This document shows, piece by piece, positions 31,701 through 41,521 of a stretch of 64,000 bases of DNA. The translations under genes were made by a program, and so were the position numbers. Each line of letters starts with the position of its first letter. Positions within the stretch are counted from its first letter, which is position 1. The notes below the pieces were generated by a model that saw only the letters and a list, made by a program, of their open reading frames with translations, had not been told where the DNA came from and made no database searches. This DNA is from Caenorhabditis remanei (Eukaryota > Nematoda > Chromadorea > Rhabditida > Rhabditidae): contig NC_071330.1 in assembly GCF_010183535.1 (NCBI RefSeq), forward strand, positions 14,675,717-14,739,716, in the 5' to 3' direction.

Positions 31701-33280
31701 TTCAGCCATAAAGCGAACTTTCCAACCGAAAAATCTTCAAAAATCCAAAAATTCAAATAAAAAGTGGAGTTTCTATCATTTTTGAGGTACTGTAGCTTAC
31801 AAGGGTTACTGTAGCGTACTAGGGTTACTGTAGCTCAGGTTACTATAGAGCGACAGTATTGTAGCAGTGATTACTGTAGAATCGGTCACTGTAGTCACTG
31901 TCTTACTGTAACTCCCACAACCTATCTTAACTTACCGTACCCCAGACTACAGTAAAATGGGGGTACTGTAGTCGAGGTTACTGTAGTCCAAATTACTTCT
32001 ACCCGTCTTACTGTAACTCACACACTCTATCTTTACTCCAGACTACAGTAAAATGGGGGTACTGTAGCTAAGGTGTAGTCTAGATTATTGTAGTCACAAT
32101 TACTGCTGACTGTCTTACTGTATCTCACGAATCTTATCTCTACTTCTGATTACTGTACCCCAGACTATAGTAAATTGGTTTACTGTAGTCTAGGTTACTG
32201 TACTCTAGGTTACTGTACCATTTCAACTGATTCATGTTCTATTTTCTTCCAGATTCTTCTCGAAAACCCGAAATTCAAGGAAATGCGCATCAACTGTCGC
32301 CTAACCCAATACAACCTGGACCGTATCTACAAACTAGGCATTGCAATGCCATTTACAGTCGGTTGTGAAATTATGCCATTCAAACAGTACCTCTACCCGC
32401 CGCCAATCGAGAAAAAAAGCCTTTTGTTATTTGTGAAAAAAGATTTCATTTGGTTTGTTGGACCGACCGGGTGTCTGGAGGCGGTTGGCGGTGCACATGA
32501 TATGGGTGGATATGTTTTGGCGGTTGGTTTCTTTAAATTCGCTGAAAATGATAAAAATTCTGAAAAAAAACCTTTGAAAAAAAAACGAAAATCGGTCCAA
32601 AACTAGACAAAAACGAGCTAAAATACTGAAAATTGACTCATGACTCGGTTTGGGGCAAGTTGGGGGGCCTCGAATTGAAAAATGTAATTTTTTCAACAAA
32701 TTTGATGTATTTTTCACATTTTGAGCCCAAATACAGTGAAAAATCAGAAAAAAATCAGAAAACAACAAAGTTACAGATTTTCGAAACTTTTCAATAATCT
32801 GAAAATATTCAAACTACCGTAACTGTATGGGATTTGCTCTTATTCTTTTGAAAATTAGTTTTTTGGACTCTACGCGTCAAGACGCTTTGAATGAGTATAA
32901 TCATGACTATATTCCGTGCAAGTTGAATCCCACCACAAAAACTACAGTAACCCAGCGCCATTTCGCGTCGAGACCCAACACGCTCAAAACCTAGTCATGA
33001 TTATACTCATTCAAAGCGTCTTGACGCGGTCAATCTAAAAATCATAATTTCAGGAAAATCAGAGCAAATCCTATGGAGTTACAGTAGTTTGAATATTTTC
33101 AGATTTTCGAAAAGTTTCGAAAATCTGTAACTTTTTTGTTTTTCGACATTTTTTGATGTTTTTATGGTTAAAATGTGTGAAATTCATCAAAGTTGTTGAG
33201 AAAATTACATAAGATTTTTTTCTCTTTTTCAGAAAGTCCGAAACTTCAAGCAAATCGAGAACAGAGATCTTTTCGTCTGA
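25744..33280 (+). CDS. Enlarged F-box/FTH protein with two HTH and two C-terminal modules, 660 aa
   Basis: Exons: 25744-26153, 27601-27777, 27921-28001, 28964-29570, 30463-30852, 32253-32522 and 33233-33280, with all phases consistent. The ATG follows TTTTTTGCAGAC, a possible trans-splice acceptor. Residues about 7-60 (LEGYLYCLHSQGVVVTDAHA) and about 141-195 (LRGFLICLKSQDISAKEAFD) are two copies of a Mos1-transposase-type HTH. The F-box follows (WLDKLPDVVNSRIVQKLDLM then RALKQTCKRFNEFVD), then an FTH region to about 425. Exons 5 and 6 are two successive versions of the terminal module (FLQNPHFREF...LIWFKGPEYI and ILLENPKFKEM...FIWFVGP). An AATAAA lies 150 bp past the stop. Without the last splice the frame would instead run to TAG at 32606 with a Lys-rich tail; I prefer splicing because a foldback element occupies that interval. 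Predicted role: SCF substrate receptor. Confidence 0.75.
26325..27490. repeat. TGTCCGGATGTCC / GACAGACA repeat clusters in intron 1
   Basis: Two clusters (26325-26775 and 27005-27490) carry many copies, in both orientations, of ACATCCGGACACACAGACAG and GTCTGTCTGTGTGTCCGGAT. The pieces can pair within one transcript. Related motifs form the arms of the 12050-13600 element. Confidence 0.8.
29640..31460. repeat. Three foldback repeats with a GCGCAGAC stem
   Basis: Copies lie near 29640-29870, 30895-31140 and 31205-31460. Each contains GAGAGAGTGAGAGAGCGCAG, a short loop and the inverse CTGCGCTCTCTCGCTCTCTC. Around this are shared flanks (AAACTAAAAATCATGCC, GTTTTGACCTAGAAACTTGA). They fill the introns before and after exon 5 of the enlarged F-box gene. 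Confidence 0.85.
31785..32225 (+). repeat. Dense TTACTGTAG repeats
   Basis: Short units GGTTACTGTAG, CTTACTGTAACTC and CAGACTACAGTAAAATGGGG recur over about 440 bp directly before the acceptor of exon 6. CTACAGTA/TACTGTAG is the signature motif of many repeats in this window. Confidence 0.75.
32740..33160. repeat. Foldback repeat, AGTATAATCATG family
   Basis: The arms around 32767-32930 and 32990-33135 are inverted copies (GAATGAGTATAATCATGACT and AGTCATGATTATACTCATTC; GATTTTCGAAAAGTTTCGAA outside). It lies in the last intron of the enlarged F-box gene if the 33233-33280 exon is used. Confidence 0.75.
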
Positions 33281-33589
33281 TTCTTCAAGACTCCGCCCAC
33301 AAATCTCAACTTCTGCTGGTTTTCCTCAAATTCACCAAAGTTATGTACTAAAATCTGACGAGTACTTGTTTTTTCTACTAAATGATTTATTTTTAATATT
33401 TATTCGGTTTTTTCTTTTTTTAAATAACTTAATAAAACAATTTGGGTAATTAAACAATAATATACATATATTTTTACTTGTTTTTAATTTTTAATTTTTT
33501 AATACCGGTTGAGTGTCATCCGTGCAATATTTGCATATTTTTTTGACATTTTCCTCTGAATTTCAACGTTTTATCTCAAAATCCTGCAA

Positions 33590-33930
33590 AGCTATCAAAA
33601 AGTTGTCAACTACAAAATTGTAGAGAATGTTATAAGCTATATTTTTGTAGTTGACCACTTTTTTATATCTCTCCACGTTTTTGAGATATAGCGCTTTGAA
33701 CTTTGTGGTAAGAGAGGGAGAGAGCGCGCAGACAGTTAGACACTCTAGCTGTCTGCGTCTCTTTTTCTCTCACCACAAAGTTTATAGCGCTATAACTCAA
33801 AAACGGGCAGAGCTATCGAAAAGTTGTTAACTGCAAAATTATAGCAAATTTCAATGGCTACAATTTTTTAGTTGACAACTTTTTGATATCTCTGCACGTT
33901 TTTGAGTTATACCGCTTTTTCTTCAGTACA
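33590..33930. repeat. Foldback repeat just before the next gene's start
   Basis: The outer arms contain CAAAAAGTTGTCAACTACAA and ATAGCGC(T)TTGAACTTTGTG. The centre is a CGCAGACAGTTAGACACTCT / CTAGCTGTCTGCG hairpin. It ends about 30 bp before the acceptor and ATG at 33961. Copies of the same family lie near 35822-36250, 36560-36990 and 39700-40150. Confidence 0.8.
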
Positions 33931-33960
33931 GTAACCTAAAATCCATATTTTTCCAGGAAA

Positions 33961-36900
33961 ATGAAACCAAATTTCAACATCGATCTCCTAGACGGGATGC
34001 TCTACACCTTACACTCCCTCAAATTTGAGCCACATATTGCCCACAATCATATTGCAAAAATGTTTGGAGAGGAGCCGTTGAGTCTCCGAGAAGTCTACGA
34101 ATTCTGGATGAGAATGGAGCAGAAAGAGATGAAATTGGAAAATGGACAATTGGTCAAGGACGCATGGTTGAGCCCTTTGGTTGTTTTGGTTTTGTATCCA
34201 CCGAAACTTCAAAAACCAACGAAATGGGCTCCGAGACCCACGCTCACTGATGTCCTTGATAAGATCCCGCCGAATGTGCTTGTGGACCAAATGGATTTCG
34301 GAACGAGGTACATATTCTTAATCAGCGCGTTTTGAGCTTTTAGAAAAGTATAATCATGCACATATCCTGAAAATTTCAGATTTTCAATTTTTTCAAAAAA
34401 TCTGAAATTTTGAAAATTTGAAATTTCAGCATTTTTAAGTGAAACTATTATTCAAATCATACTCAGCGCGTTTCCAGCTTTCAGAAAAGTATAATCATGC
34501 CTATATTCCAAAAATTTTGAATTTCGGGGCTAGAGACGCAGAGTGTCTGGTATCTCTGGACTCTAACCCTCTGACTCAGTGACTAAAACTGCAATAACTC
34601 CGTGGGATTTGCTCCAATATTTCTGAAATTGAAATAGTAAAATTTAGAAAATTGAGGGCTTTCAGAAAAGTATAATCATGATCAAATTTGAAAATTTTTG
34701 GGTCCCACCACGAAAACTACAGTAACCCAAAAATGTTCAAATGTGGTCGTGATTGTACTCATATGAAGCGTCTTGGCGTCTTGATTTCAAAAATTTAAAT
34801 TTCATATAAATTGGAGCAAATCCCACGGAGTTATAGCAGTTTTAGTCGCTGAGTCAGAGGGCCAGAGCCCAGAGATACCAGACACTCTGCGTCTCTAACC
34901 AAAATAATCGATTTTTTGGAATATAGGCATGATTATACTTTTCTGAAAGCTAGAAGCGAGCTGAATTCAAATATCTAACTCAAAATCTGAAATAGACTGA
35001 AAAATATCACAATTTTGAATTTTCGATTTTTCGAAAAATTTCGAAAAATTTCGAAAATCTGTAACTTTCTTCAATTTCGTCCAAATTTTTTGATTTTTAG
35101 CTCAAAATGTTCCAAATTTTTCAAACTTTCTCAAAAAATAGCTTATTTTCAGAATGGCCTGCCGCAACGCTTCCTACCGCTTCCGCCAAGCGATCGACCA
35201 CACCCGATGGTACATCGACGAAATCTCATTACTCTTCAATACGGAATATGTGGAGTTGGAGACAAGCGACGGATTCCATCTGAGTTATGAGTTCGTCGAC
35301 GGCGGAATGATTCATCGATGTCAGGGAAGAATGAAGTTAATCGAGACCCGGGATGTCTACGAGAACTTTCGAATTATTCAACCGAAATTGGTCAAAATTC
35401 TGGATGATCCAAAGCTGAAAATCGGGACACTTCGTATTGATGAATACAGAAATTACAGTAATCATCGACTGAGTGGTTACCTGGAGCCAATAACACGACA
35501 TTTCAATGTAGATCACGTCGAATTTATTGGTCACATAGGACCGCAAAGTTTCGCTCTTCTGACGAAAATCCAGTTTTTAAACATTCAAACATTTTGTCAC
35601 CACAACGTGGATCCAGGCCAAGTTCCATGGCAATACAGTATGCAGACGGCGCAGTTATGGCGGAATATGAAAGAATTGAGAATTTCGGGATGTTCCGGGA
35701 ATTTGAGACCAATTGTGGAGAACTGGTGGAATATGGAGTTTGTGAGATTCGAGTGGTTCAACGGTGGAAATGGACAGTCGATGCATGACGATGTAATGGT
35801 GTTGAAGGAGGTTAGTACTTTGAACAGGTATAACTCAAAAACCTGCGAAGTTATCAAAAAGTTGTCAACTACAAAATTGTAGCCCTTAAAATTTTCTATA
35901 TTTTTGCAGTTAACAACTTTTTGATAGCTGTACACGTTACCCAGATAAGTTGCTTCAAACATAAGAGCGCGCGCAGACAGTTAGAGTATCTAACTGTCTG
36001 CGCTCTCTCCCTCCCTCCCGTTCTCTGATCTGGAGATCGTCATATTTGAAGCGGTATAACTCAAAAACGTGCAGAGTTACCAAAAAATGATCAACTACAA
36101 AATTGTAGCCCTTTAAATTTGCTATAATTTTGCAGTTTGTAATTTTTTGATAGCTCTGCACGCTTTTGAGTTATACCGCTTTGAACTTTGTGGTGAAAGA
36201 GAAAGATGGAGAGAGAAGCAGACAGTTAGACACTCTAACTGTCTGTCTCTATTTTTCCACAATTTCAAGCATAAAAATCTTAGTTTTCACTTCGAAGACT
36301 GCTAAAAACAGTCAAAATTGATTAGATGCCCCATTTTTTTTGAAAACGCGTCCAAGGTGCGCCAGCTGAAGTATATATCGTCGTTTTTTGTGAAAATCAA
36401 AAGGTAAAACGGGTCTTGTATTTGAAAATTTAAGAAAATCTTAGTTATCACTTTGAAAAGTAGTCAGTTGCACCATATTTCTGAAAAAGCGCCCGAGGTG
36501 CGCCAGCCAGTCGTAAAAATTAATTTTGTAAAAAAAAGCGATTAAAACGCTAAAAGTTTGGCATTATTTTAAAAATCTGTAAAAATTGTGCCGAAATTCA
36601 CTGAGGAGTTTAATGAGAGAGGCGCAGACAGCGAGAGTATCTAGCTGTCTGCGCTCTCTCTCTCTCTCTATAAGAGGCTGCACACTTCAAAGCGTTATAA
36701 CTCAAAACCCTGTAGAGCTATCAAAAAGTGTTCGAAAAAATTTTGAAATTTGCTACAATTTTGCAGTTTACGATTTCTTGATAGCTTTGCACGTTTTTGA
36801 GATATAGCGCACTGAACTTTGTCAAGAGAGAAAAGGGAGACGCAGACAGTTAGAGTGTCTCGTTGTCTGCGCTCTCTCTTTTTCTTACCACAAAATTCAA

Positions 36901-37612
36901 AGCGGTATAACTCAAAAACGTGCAGAGTTATAAAGAAGTGATCAACTAATAAAATGTAGAGAATTTCAAGGGCTACATTTTGGTATAATGATCATAATGA
37001 TTGGACAAAATCGGGTAAAGTTACATTAGTTTGAAGATGGTAACCTAGATTCAAAATATCAAAAATATACAAAAAAACTTTCAGAATCTGCTCCGCAACC
37101 CGAATCTCAACCAATTCATCATCTACACACCAGACATGCCTCTATCCAATTTCGACGCCCTTAACACCTCCCTCCAGACCTATAACTTCATCGGGAGCCA
37201 TAATTGGACATGGGCTCATTTTCGTTATCAGGGCTCCCCTGAGAACATGTTGTCCGTGATGGTGGCCACTGATTTCATATGGTTCAAGGGACCACGGTTC
37301 GAGGTGGATCGGGATGAAATAGTGAATGGAATGATGTTGGATTTGCAATGGGCTCCAGTAGCTCCTCCAGAAGCTCCTCCAGAAGTCGTCGTGGCTCCAG
37401 AAAACTGGGGCCCACAAATCGTCCTTCCGTGGCACGTGGCTCATGTAGAAGATGTGGTGGATCCAGAAGACGTGGCGGATCCAGAAGACGTTGAGGAATG
37501 GAGCGACGCCGAATCAGAATTCCCAAGTGAAAAAGAAATTTATTACCATACCAATGATAGCTTAGATAATAAAAACCCCAGTGAAATTTACTATGATGCT
37601 CAAAACCAATAA
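33961..37612 (+). CDS. HTH/F-box/FTH protein, 510 aa
   Basis: Exons 33961-34307, 35153-35810 and 37085-37612 give 1533 nt with phases 2 and 0. The start is the ATG four bases after a TTTTTCCAG acceptor. Residues about 6-58 form the Mos1-type HTH (LLDGMLYTLHSLKFEPHIAH...LSLREVYEFW). The F-box runs from about 95 across the junction (TLTDVLDKIPPNVLVDQMDF then ACRNASYRFRQAIDH). FTH follows to about 335. The last exon begins NLLRNPNLNQF and carries FIWFKGPRF, then a longer tail than in its neighbours, with APPEAPPEVVVAP and repeated DPEDV acidic units. The stop codon overlaps an AATAAA (37608-37613), only 120 nt before the next gene. The family role is SCF substrate recognition; targets are unknown. 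Confidence 0.82.
34320..35065. repeat. Nested foldback in the F-box intron
   Basis: Outer arms (CTTTCAGAAAAGTATAATCATGC and its inverse near 34925-34955) enclose AGAGACGCAGAGTGTCTGGT, inverted at about 34875-34900. An inner CTACAGTAACCC palindrome lies near 34720. A close relative fills the corresponding intron of the next gene (38200-38880). Confidence 0.75.
35822..36990. repeat. Cluster of foldback repeats in the last intron
   Basis: At least three copies of the 33590 family (about 35822-36060, 36055-36250 and 36560-36990) each contain a GCAGACAGTTAGA / TCTAACTGTCTGC hairpin flanked by AACTCAAAAACGTGCAGAGT arms. Between them (36340-36520) are two short units with GTCCAAGGTGCGCCAGC from the 21990-25735 array. 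Confidence 0.75.
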
Positions 37613-37733
37613 ATGCTTTTTTTAGAACAAAAAATTAAATTTTTGTTGTTTTAAGTGGTTCTTAATTACCCAATTATCATAATTATCTATCTCATATCCT
37701 AATTCATTCTCCTAATTGGTATATTTCCGCCAG
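37608..37733 (+). promoter_or_regulatory. Operon-like junction: AATAAA then trans-splice-like acceptor
   Basis: AATAAA at 37608-37613 overlaps the upstream stop codon. A pyrimidine-rich TATTTCCGCCAG ends immediately at the next ATG (37734). A gap of about 120 nt is the known spacing of SL2 operons in Caenorhabditis. Confidence 0.55.
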
Positions 37734-40700
37734 ATGCCACCGCCCGTTTTAACCGCCGACGTCATCCAGGGCGTCCTCTACACCCTCTACTCTCAACGCG
37801 TCTCCCCTCGATTTGCTCATCGGAAATTGCTCAAAATGACTGGAGAAGAGAAAATGACCGTGGAGCAAATCGAGCAATGGTTTGAGGACTTTGCGAAGGA
37901 GCCGGAGGAGCCAGGAGCCGCCGAGGAGCCAGTGCAGAAACTCGAGCCAACATTTGAGAATATTTTTCAAATCTTGGGGCCAAAAGAGGTCGCGCAACAC
38001 ATGGATGTGAGATCGAGGTAGGTTTTCCCGACAAATTCCGTCAATTCCCTACAATTTGAACCTAAAATCTCCGGGAAAAAAACGAAAAATAAGAAAGTTA
38101 CAGATTTTCGAAAATTTTCGAGAATCTTACTAAACGTAACCAGGCATAATTCCGTTGTCTTGACCTCAAACCATTTTAAACCTGAAAATTTGAATTTAGC
38201 CCGTTTCCAGCTTTCAGAAAAGCATAATCATGCCTGGGTTCTGAAAATTTTGAAAATTTCAGATTTTCAATTTTTCAAAAAGTCTGAAAATTTGAAATTT
38301 TAGCATTTTTGGGTAAAACTAATGTTTAAATCATACTCAGCTTTTTTTCAGCATTTAAAAAAGTATAATCATGCCTATGTTCTGAAAATATCGATTTTGA
38401 GGTTAGAGACGCACACTCTGGTTTCTCTGCGCTCTAACCTCCGTAACTAAAACTACCGTAACTTGGTCAGTTTTGCTCAATTTTAGATAAAATTTTAAGT
38501 TTTGGAATCAGCATATTAAGACGCTTTAAATGAATATAATCATGACCACATTTGAATAAGGTTTGGGTCCCACCACGAAAACTACAGTAACCCAAAATTT
38601 TTCAAATATGGTCGTGATTATACTCATATGAAGCGTCTTAACGTCCTGAGTCAAAAAATAGAAGTTTCAAATGAATTGGAGCAAATCCAACCGAGTTACG
38701 GTAGTTTTAGTCAGGAGGTTAGAGCGCAGAGAAACCAGACACTCTGCGTCTCTAGCCCCGAAATTCAATATTTTCATAATATAGGCATGATTACACTTTT
38801 CTGAAAGCTGGAAACGAGCTGATTCTAAATATTCAGGTTTCACGTGTCTCTTGATGGGTTACTGTAGTTTTTGGAGTTTGGAGATTTTCGAAAAATTTCG
38901 AAAATCTGTAACTTTTCGAGTTTTGAAGATAGGGGAGTGGTTTTTAGCTGAAATAATGTAAAATTTCTTTCCAGACTCGTCTTCCGCAAGACCAACAAAG
39001 CGAACCGAGCGCTGATAGATAACAGCCAGCACTACATAATCCAACTTTCTCTTCACTTGCAAGAAAACGTTTTTTTGGAGATAAGTACCGATGATGGTTT
39101 TAGTGTGACGAATCAGTTTGTCGATGAAGGATTCGTGAGAGATCATAATGATGTGATGAAATTGGTCCAGACCCAGAGTCGTCAAGAGAGCTTTCAAATT
39201 TTGGTTGCCGACTTGAAAACAATTTTAGTCAATCCAAAACTTCTAATCGGAACGCTCCGTCTTGAAGATTGCTCTCAAAATCGTAGTACTGTAGCAAGAT
39301 ACGCGTGGAACGCCATAGATAAGCTTGTGCAAGTGGAGACGCTCGACTTCAACAGTCTCAAAAATCCGCGCGACTTGAAACAGATGATCGATTTTATGGA
39401 TCCATCAACTCTCCGAGCTCTGAAGATTGCTCATCCTGAAGACAGACTATCAAACAGTCCTGAATTCGACAAAAGCGATTTTGTTTTCAAAGACGGTTTA
39501 TACCAAACGCCACAATGGAGAGCGTTGAAAAAATTGAAGATCGATAGAGTCCAGGAGTATATGAATGTGATTTGCGATCATTGGAGTCATTTGGATTATT
39601 TGAATATTGGAATGAGCATAAAGGGAATGGGACATGGAAGGAGATATGAGAATATGCATGACGAAGTGATAGAGTTGAGAGATGTGAGTTGTTGAAACTG
39701 AGCGCTTTTTTCAAAGCGCTTTAACTCAAAATCCAGTAGAGTTATCAAAAATCTGTAAACTACAAACGTGTAGCCCTTGAAATTTGCAATATTTTTGCAG
39801 TTTACAGATTTTTGATAGCTGTTTAGGATTTTGAGTTATAGCGCTTTGAACTTTGTCGTGAGAAAAAGAAAATAGCGCAGACAGCGAGAATGTCTAACTG
39901 CCTGCGTCTATCTTCTATGCTTTTAATGTTTGAAGCGCTAGAATTCAGAAGCCTGCAGAGCTATCAAAAAGTGGTCAACTAAAAAATTGTAGCTCTTGAA
40001 ATTTGCTATAATTTTGTAGTTCATTACTTTTTGATAGCTTTACAGGATTTTGAGTTATAGCGCTATGAACTTTGTGCTAAGAGAAAGATGGAAGGAGACG
40101 CAGACAGCGAGAGTGTCTAACTGTCTGCGCTCTCTCTCTTGTGTTAGAATTAACTAATGTGTGTAGCGTGGTCATTAATTGCCCAATTATTCCAAAAATA
40201 TATACATTTTAATATTTCTGGACAATCAGGGATACTGTAGAGTCGTGTTTAAGTTAAGTTGTCTCTTATGGTACCCATAACTCAGTAGTAAGGGGAGATA
40301 TCAAAAAATGGTTAATTAAGGAAATGTAAGAAATTTTGTAATAATTATTTTGGTATAAAAATCATAATGATTGAGTGAAACTTGGTGAAGTTACAGTAGT
40401 TTATGTTTTTCTGCATCTTTTTTTAATTTTTATGAACCAAGTCATATCAACTATGTCATTGTTTAAAATCTGTATAAATAAGACTAAAAATTGCAAAAAC
40501 AGGGTCTAAACCAGCAAACCATTGATTATTTTTAATTTGCTACGTTTTAGTCAAAAAACCTGATAAAATACATCAGACCCGCTTGAAATTTGTGAAAATA
40601 AGTACTAAAAATTGCTGAAAACCAGTTTTAGCTCTAAAAACTGTAATTATCTTCAATTTTAAATAAAAAACCTTATAATTTTCCAGAAACTTCTCAAAAA

Positions 40701-40929
40701 CCCAAATCTCAACCAATACAAGATCAGACTCTATCCAATGCCCCGCTCCTTTGAAGAAGAAATCATGGCAACCATTCGGACCCACAACACCCGCCTAATG
40801 GATCCGAAATACGCCTACTTTGAATACCCGAATCACGCCGGGAAATATTTGTACATGCGTGTCGAGGATAGTATCATTTGGTTCCAGGGACCGAAATTCG
40901 TGGAGGATGTAGAGGAGGTGGACTATTGA
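37734..40929 (+). CDS. HTH/F-box/FTH protein, 411 aa
   Basis: Exons 37734-38017, 38975-39683 and 40687-40929 give 1236 nt with phases 2 and 0. I chose the ATG directly after the CCAG acceptor, not an upstream frame extension. Residues about 7-52 are the HTH (VIQGVLYTLYSQRVSPRFAH...MTVEQIEQWF), followed by a Glu/Pro linker. The F-box is weak (ENIFQILGPKEVAQHMDVRS then LVFRKTNKANRALI). FTH runs to about 331, including EISTDDGFSVTNQFVDEGF. The last exon is KLLKNPNLNQY...SIIWFQGPKFV, short and without an acidic tail. It lies about 120 bp behind the previous gene and is probably co-transcribed with it. A role as an SCF substrate receptor is inferred from the family. Confidence 0.82.
38200..38930. 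repeat. Nested foldback in the F-box intron, second copy
   Basis: The same organisation as 34320-35065. AAAAGCATAATCATGCCTGG-type arms are inverted near 38780-38810, AGAGACGCACACTCTGGTTT is inverted near 38720-38755, and CTACAGTAACCC lies inside. It occupies the intron homologous to that of the preceding gene. Confidence 0.75.
39700..40150. repeat. Foldback repeats in the last intron
   Basis: Two copies of the TATCAAAAAGTGGTCAACTA / GCGCAGACAGCGAGA family, with a CAGACAGCGAGAATGTCTAA / CTGCCTGCG hairpin near 39880-39905 and another near 40098-40130. Confidence 0.75.
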
Positions 40930-41387
40930 AATAGTTTTCGATTGAAAAACGTTGAAAATTATTGATTTTTTATAATAAAAATGAATTTCTGTCTGATTTA
41001 TCGGTAAAATCAGCAATTTTCGAGTAAAAACCAGATTTTTGGCAGTTTTTAGTGAATTTTCAGCTTTTTTTTTGATACAGTAACCTTTCCCCCTCGGTAC
41101 AGCACTCTTTTGGGATACAGTAAGCCTTCTCCCGATACAGTAATCTTTATCTCTTCTGCCTTGGTACAGTAACCCTCCCCATCCCTCCATATCTTTTACA
41201 TTTTCGATTTTTTTTCGATTTTTTTTCGATCTTTGCTACAGTGCCTCCCTATCAATACAGTATTCTTTACCTACAGTAACCCCACTTCTCTCCACGATTC
41301 GATTCCATGATGTTATAATTGACTTTTTTCTTAAATTATGTGTATCGTTTAATTGTTTTCACTTTTTGTTTTTCAAATTGTGGTCTG

Positions 41388-41521
41388 AATAAATACAAGT
41401 TATTTTATATAATAACTGTTTTTTTTTTCATTTTCTCTCATCTCGGTTTCATCCCCGAATATTATCTCTAGAGGAGACTCTCCACCTCCATCCCATCCCC
41501 ATTTTCTATTTCTTCCAGACA
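41388..41521 (+). promoter_or_regulatory. Operon-like junction
   Basis: AATAAA at 41388-41393 is followed about 125 nt later by TTTCTTCCAG and then ACA-ATG (41522). The preceding stretch 40930-41387 holds TACAGTAA repeats and would be the 3' UTR of the upstream gene if the pair is co-transcribed. Confidence 0.45.

Noticed and set aside
32523..32606. Read-through end of the enlarged F-box gene at TAG 32606
   Set aside because: The tail is Lys/Asn-rich like translated intron, a good GTTGGT donor precedes it, and a phase-matched last exon plus AATAAA follow; still kept as an alternative in the gene entry.
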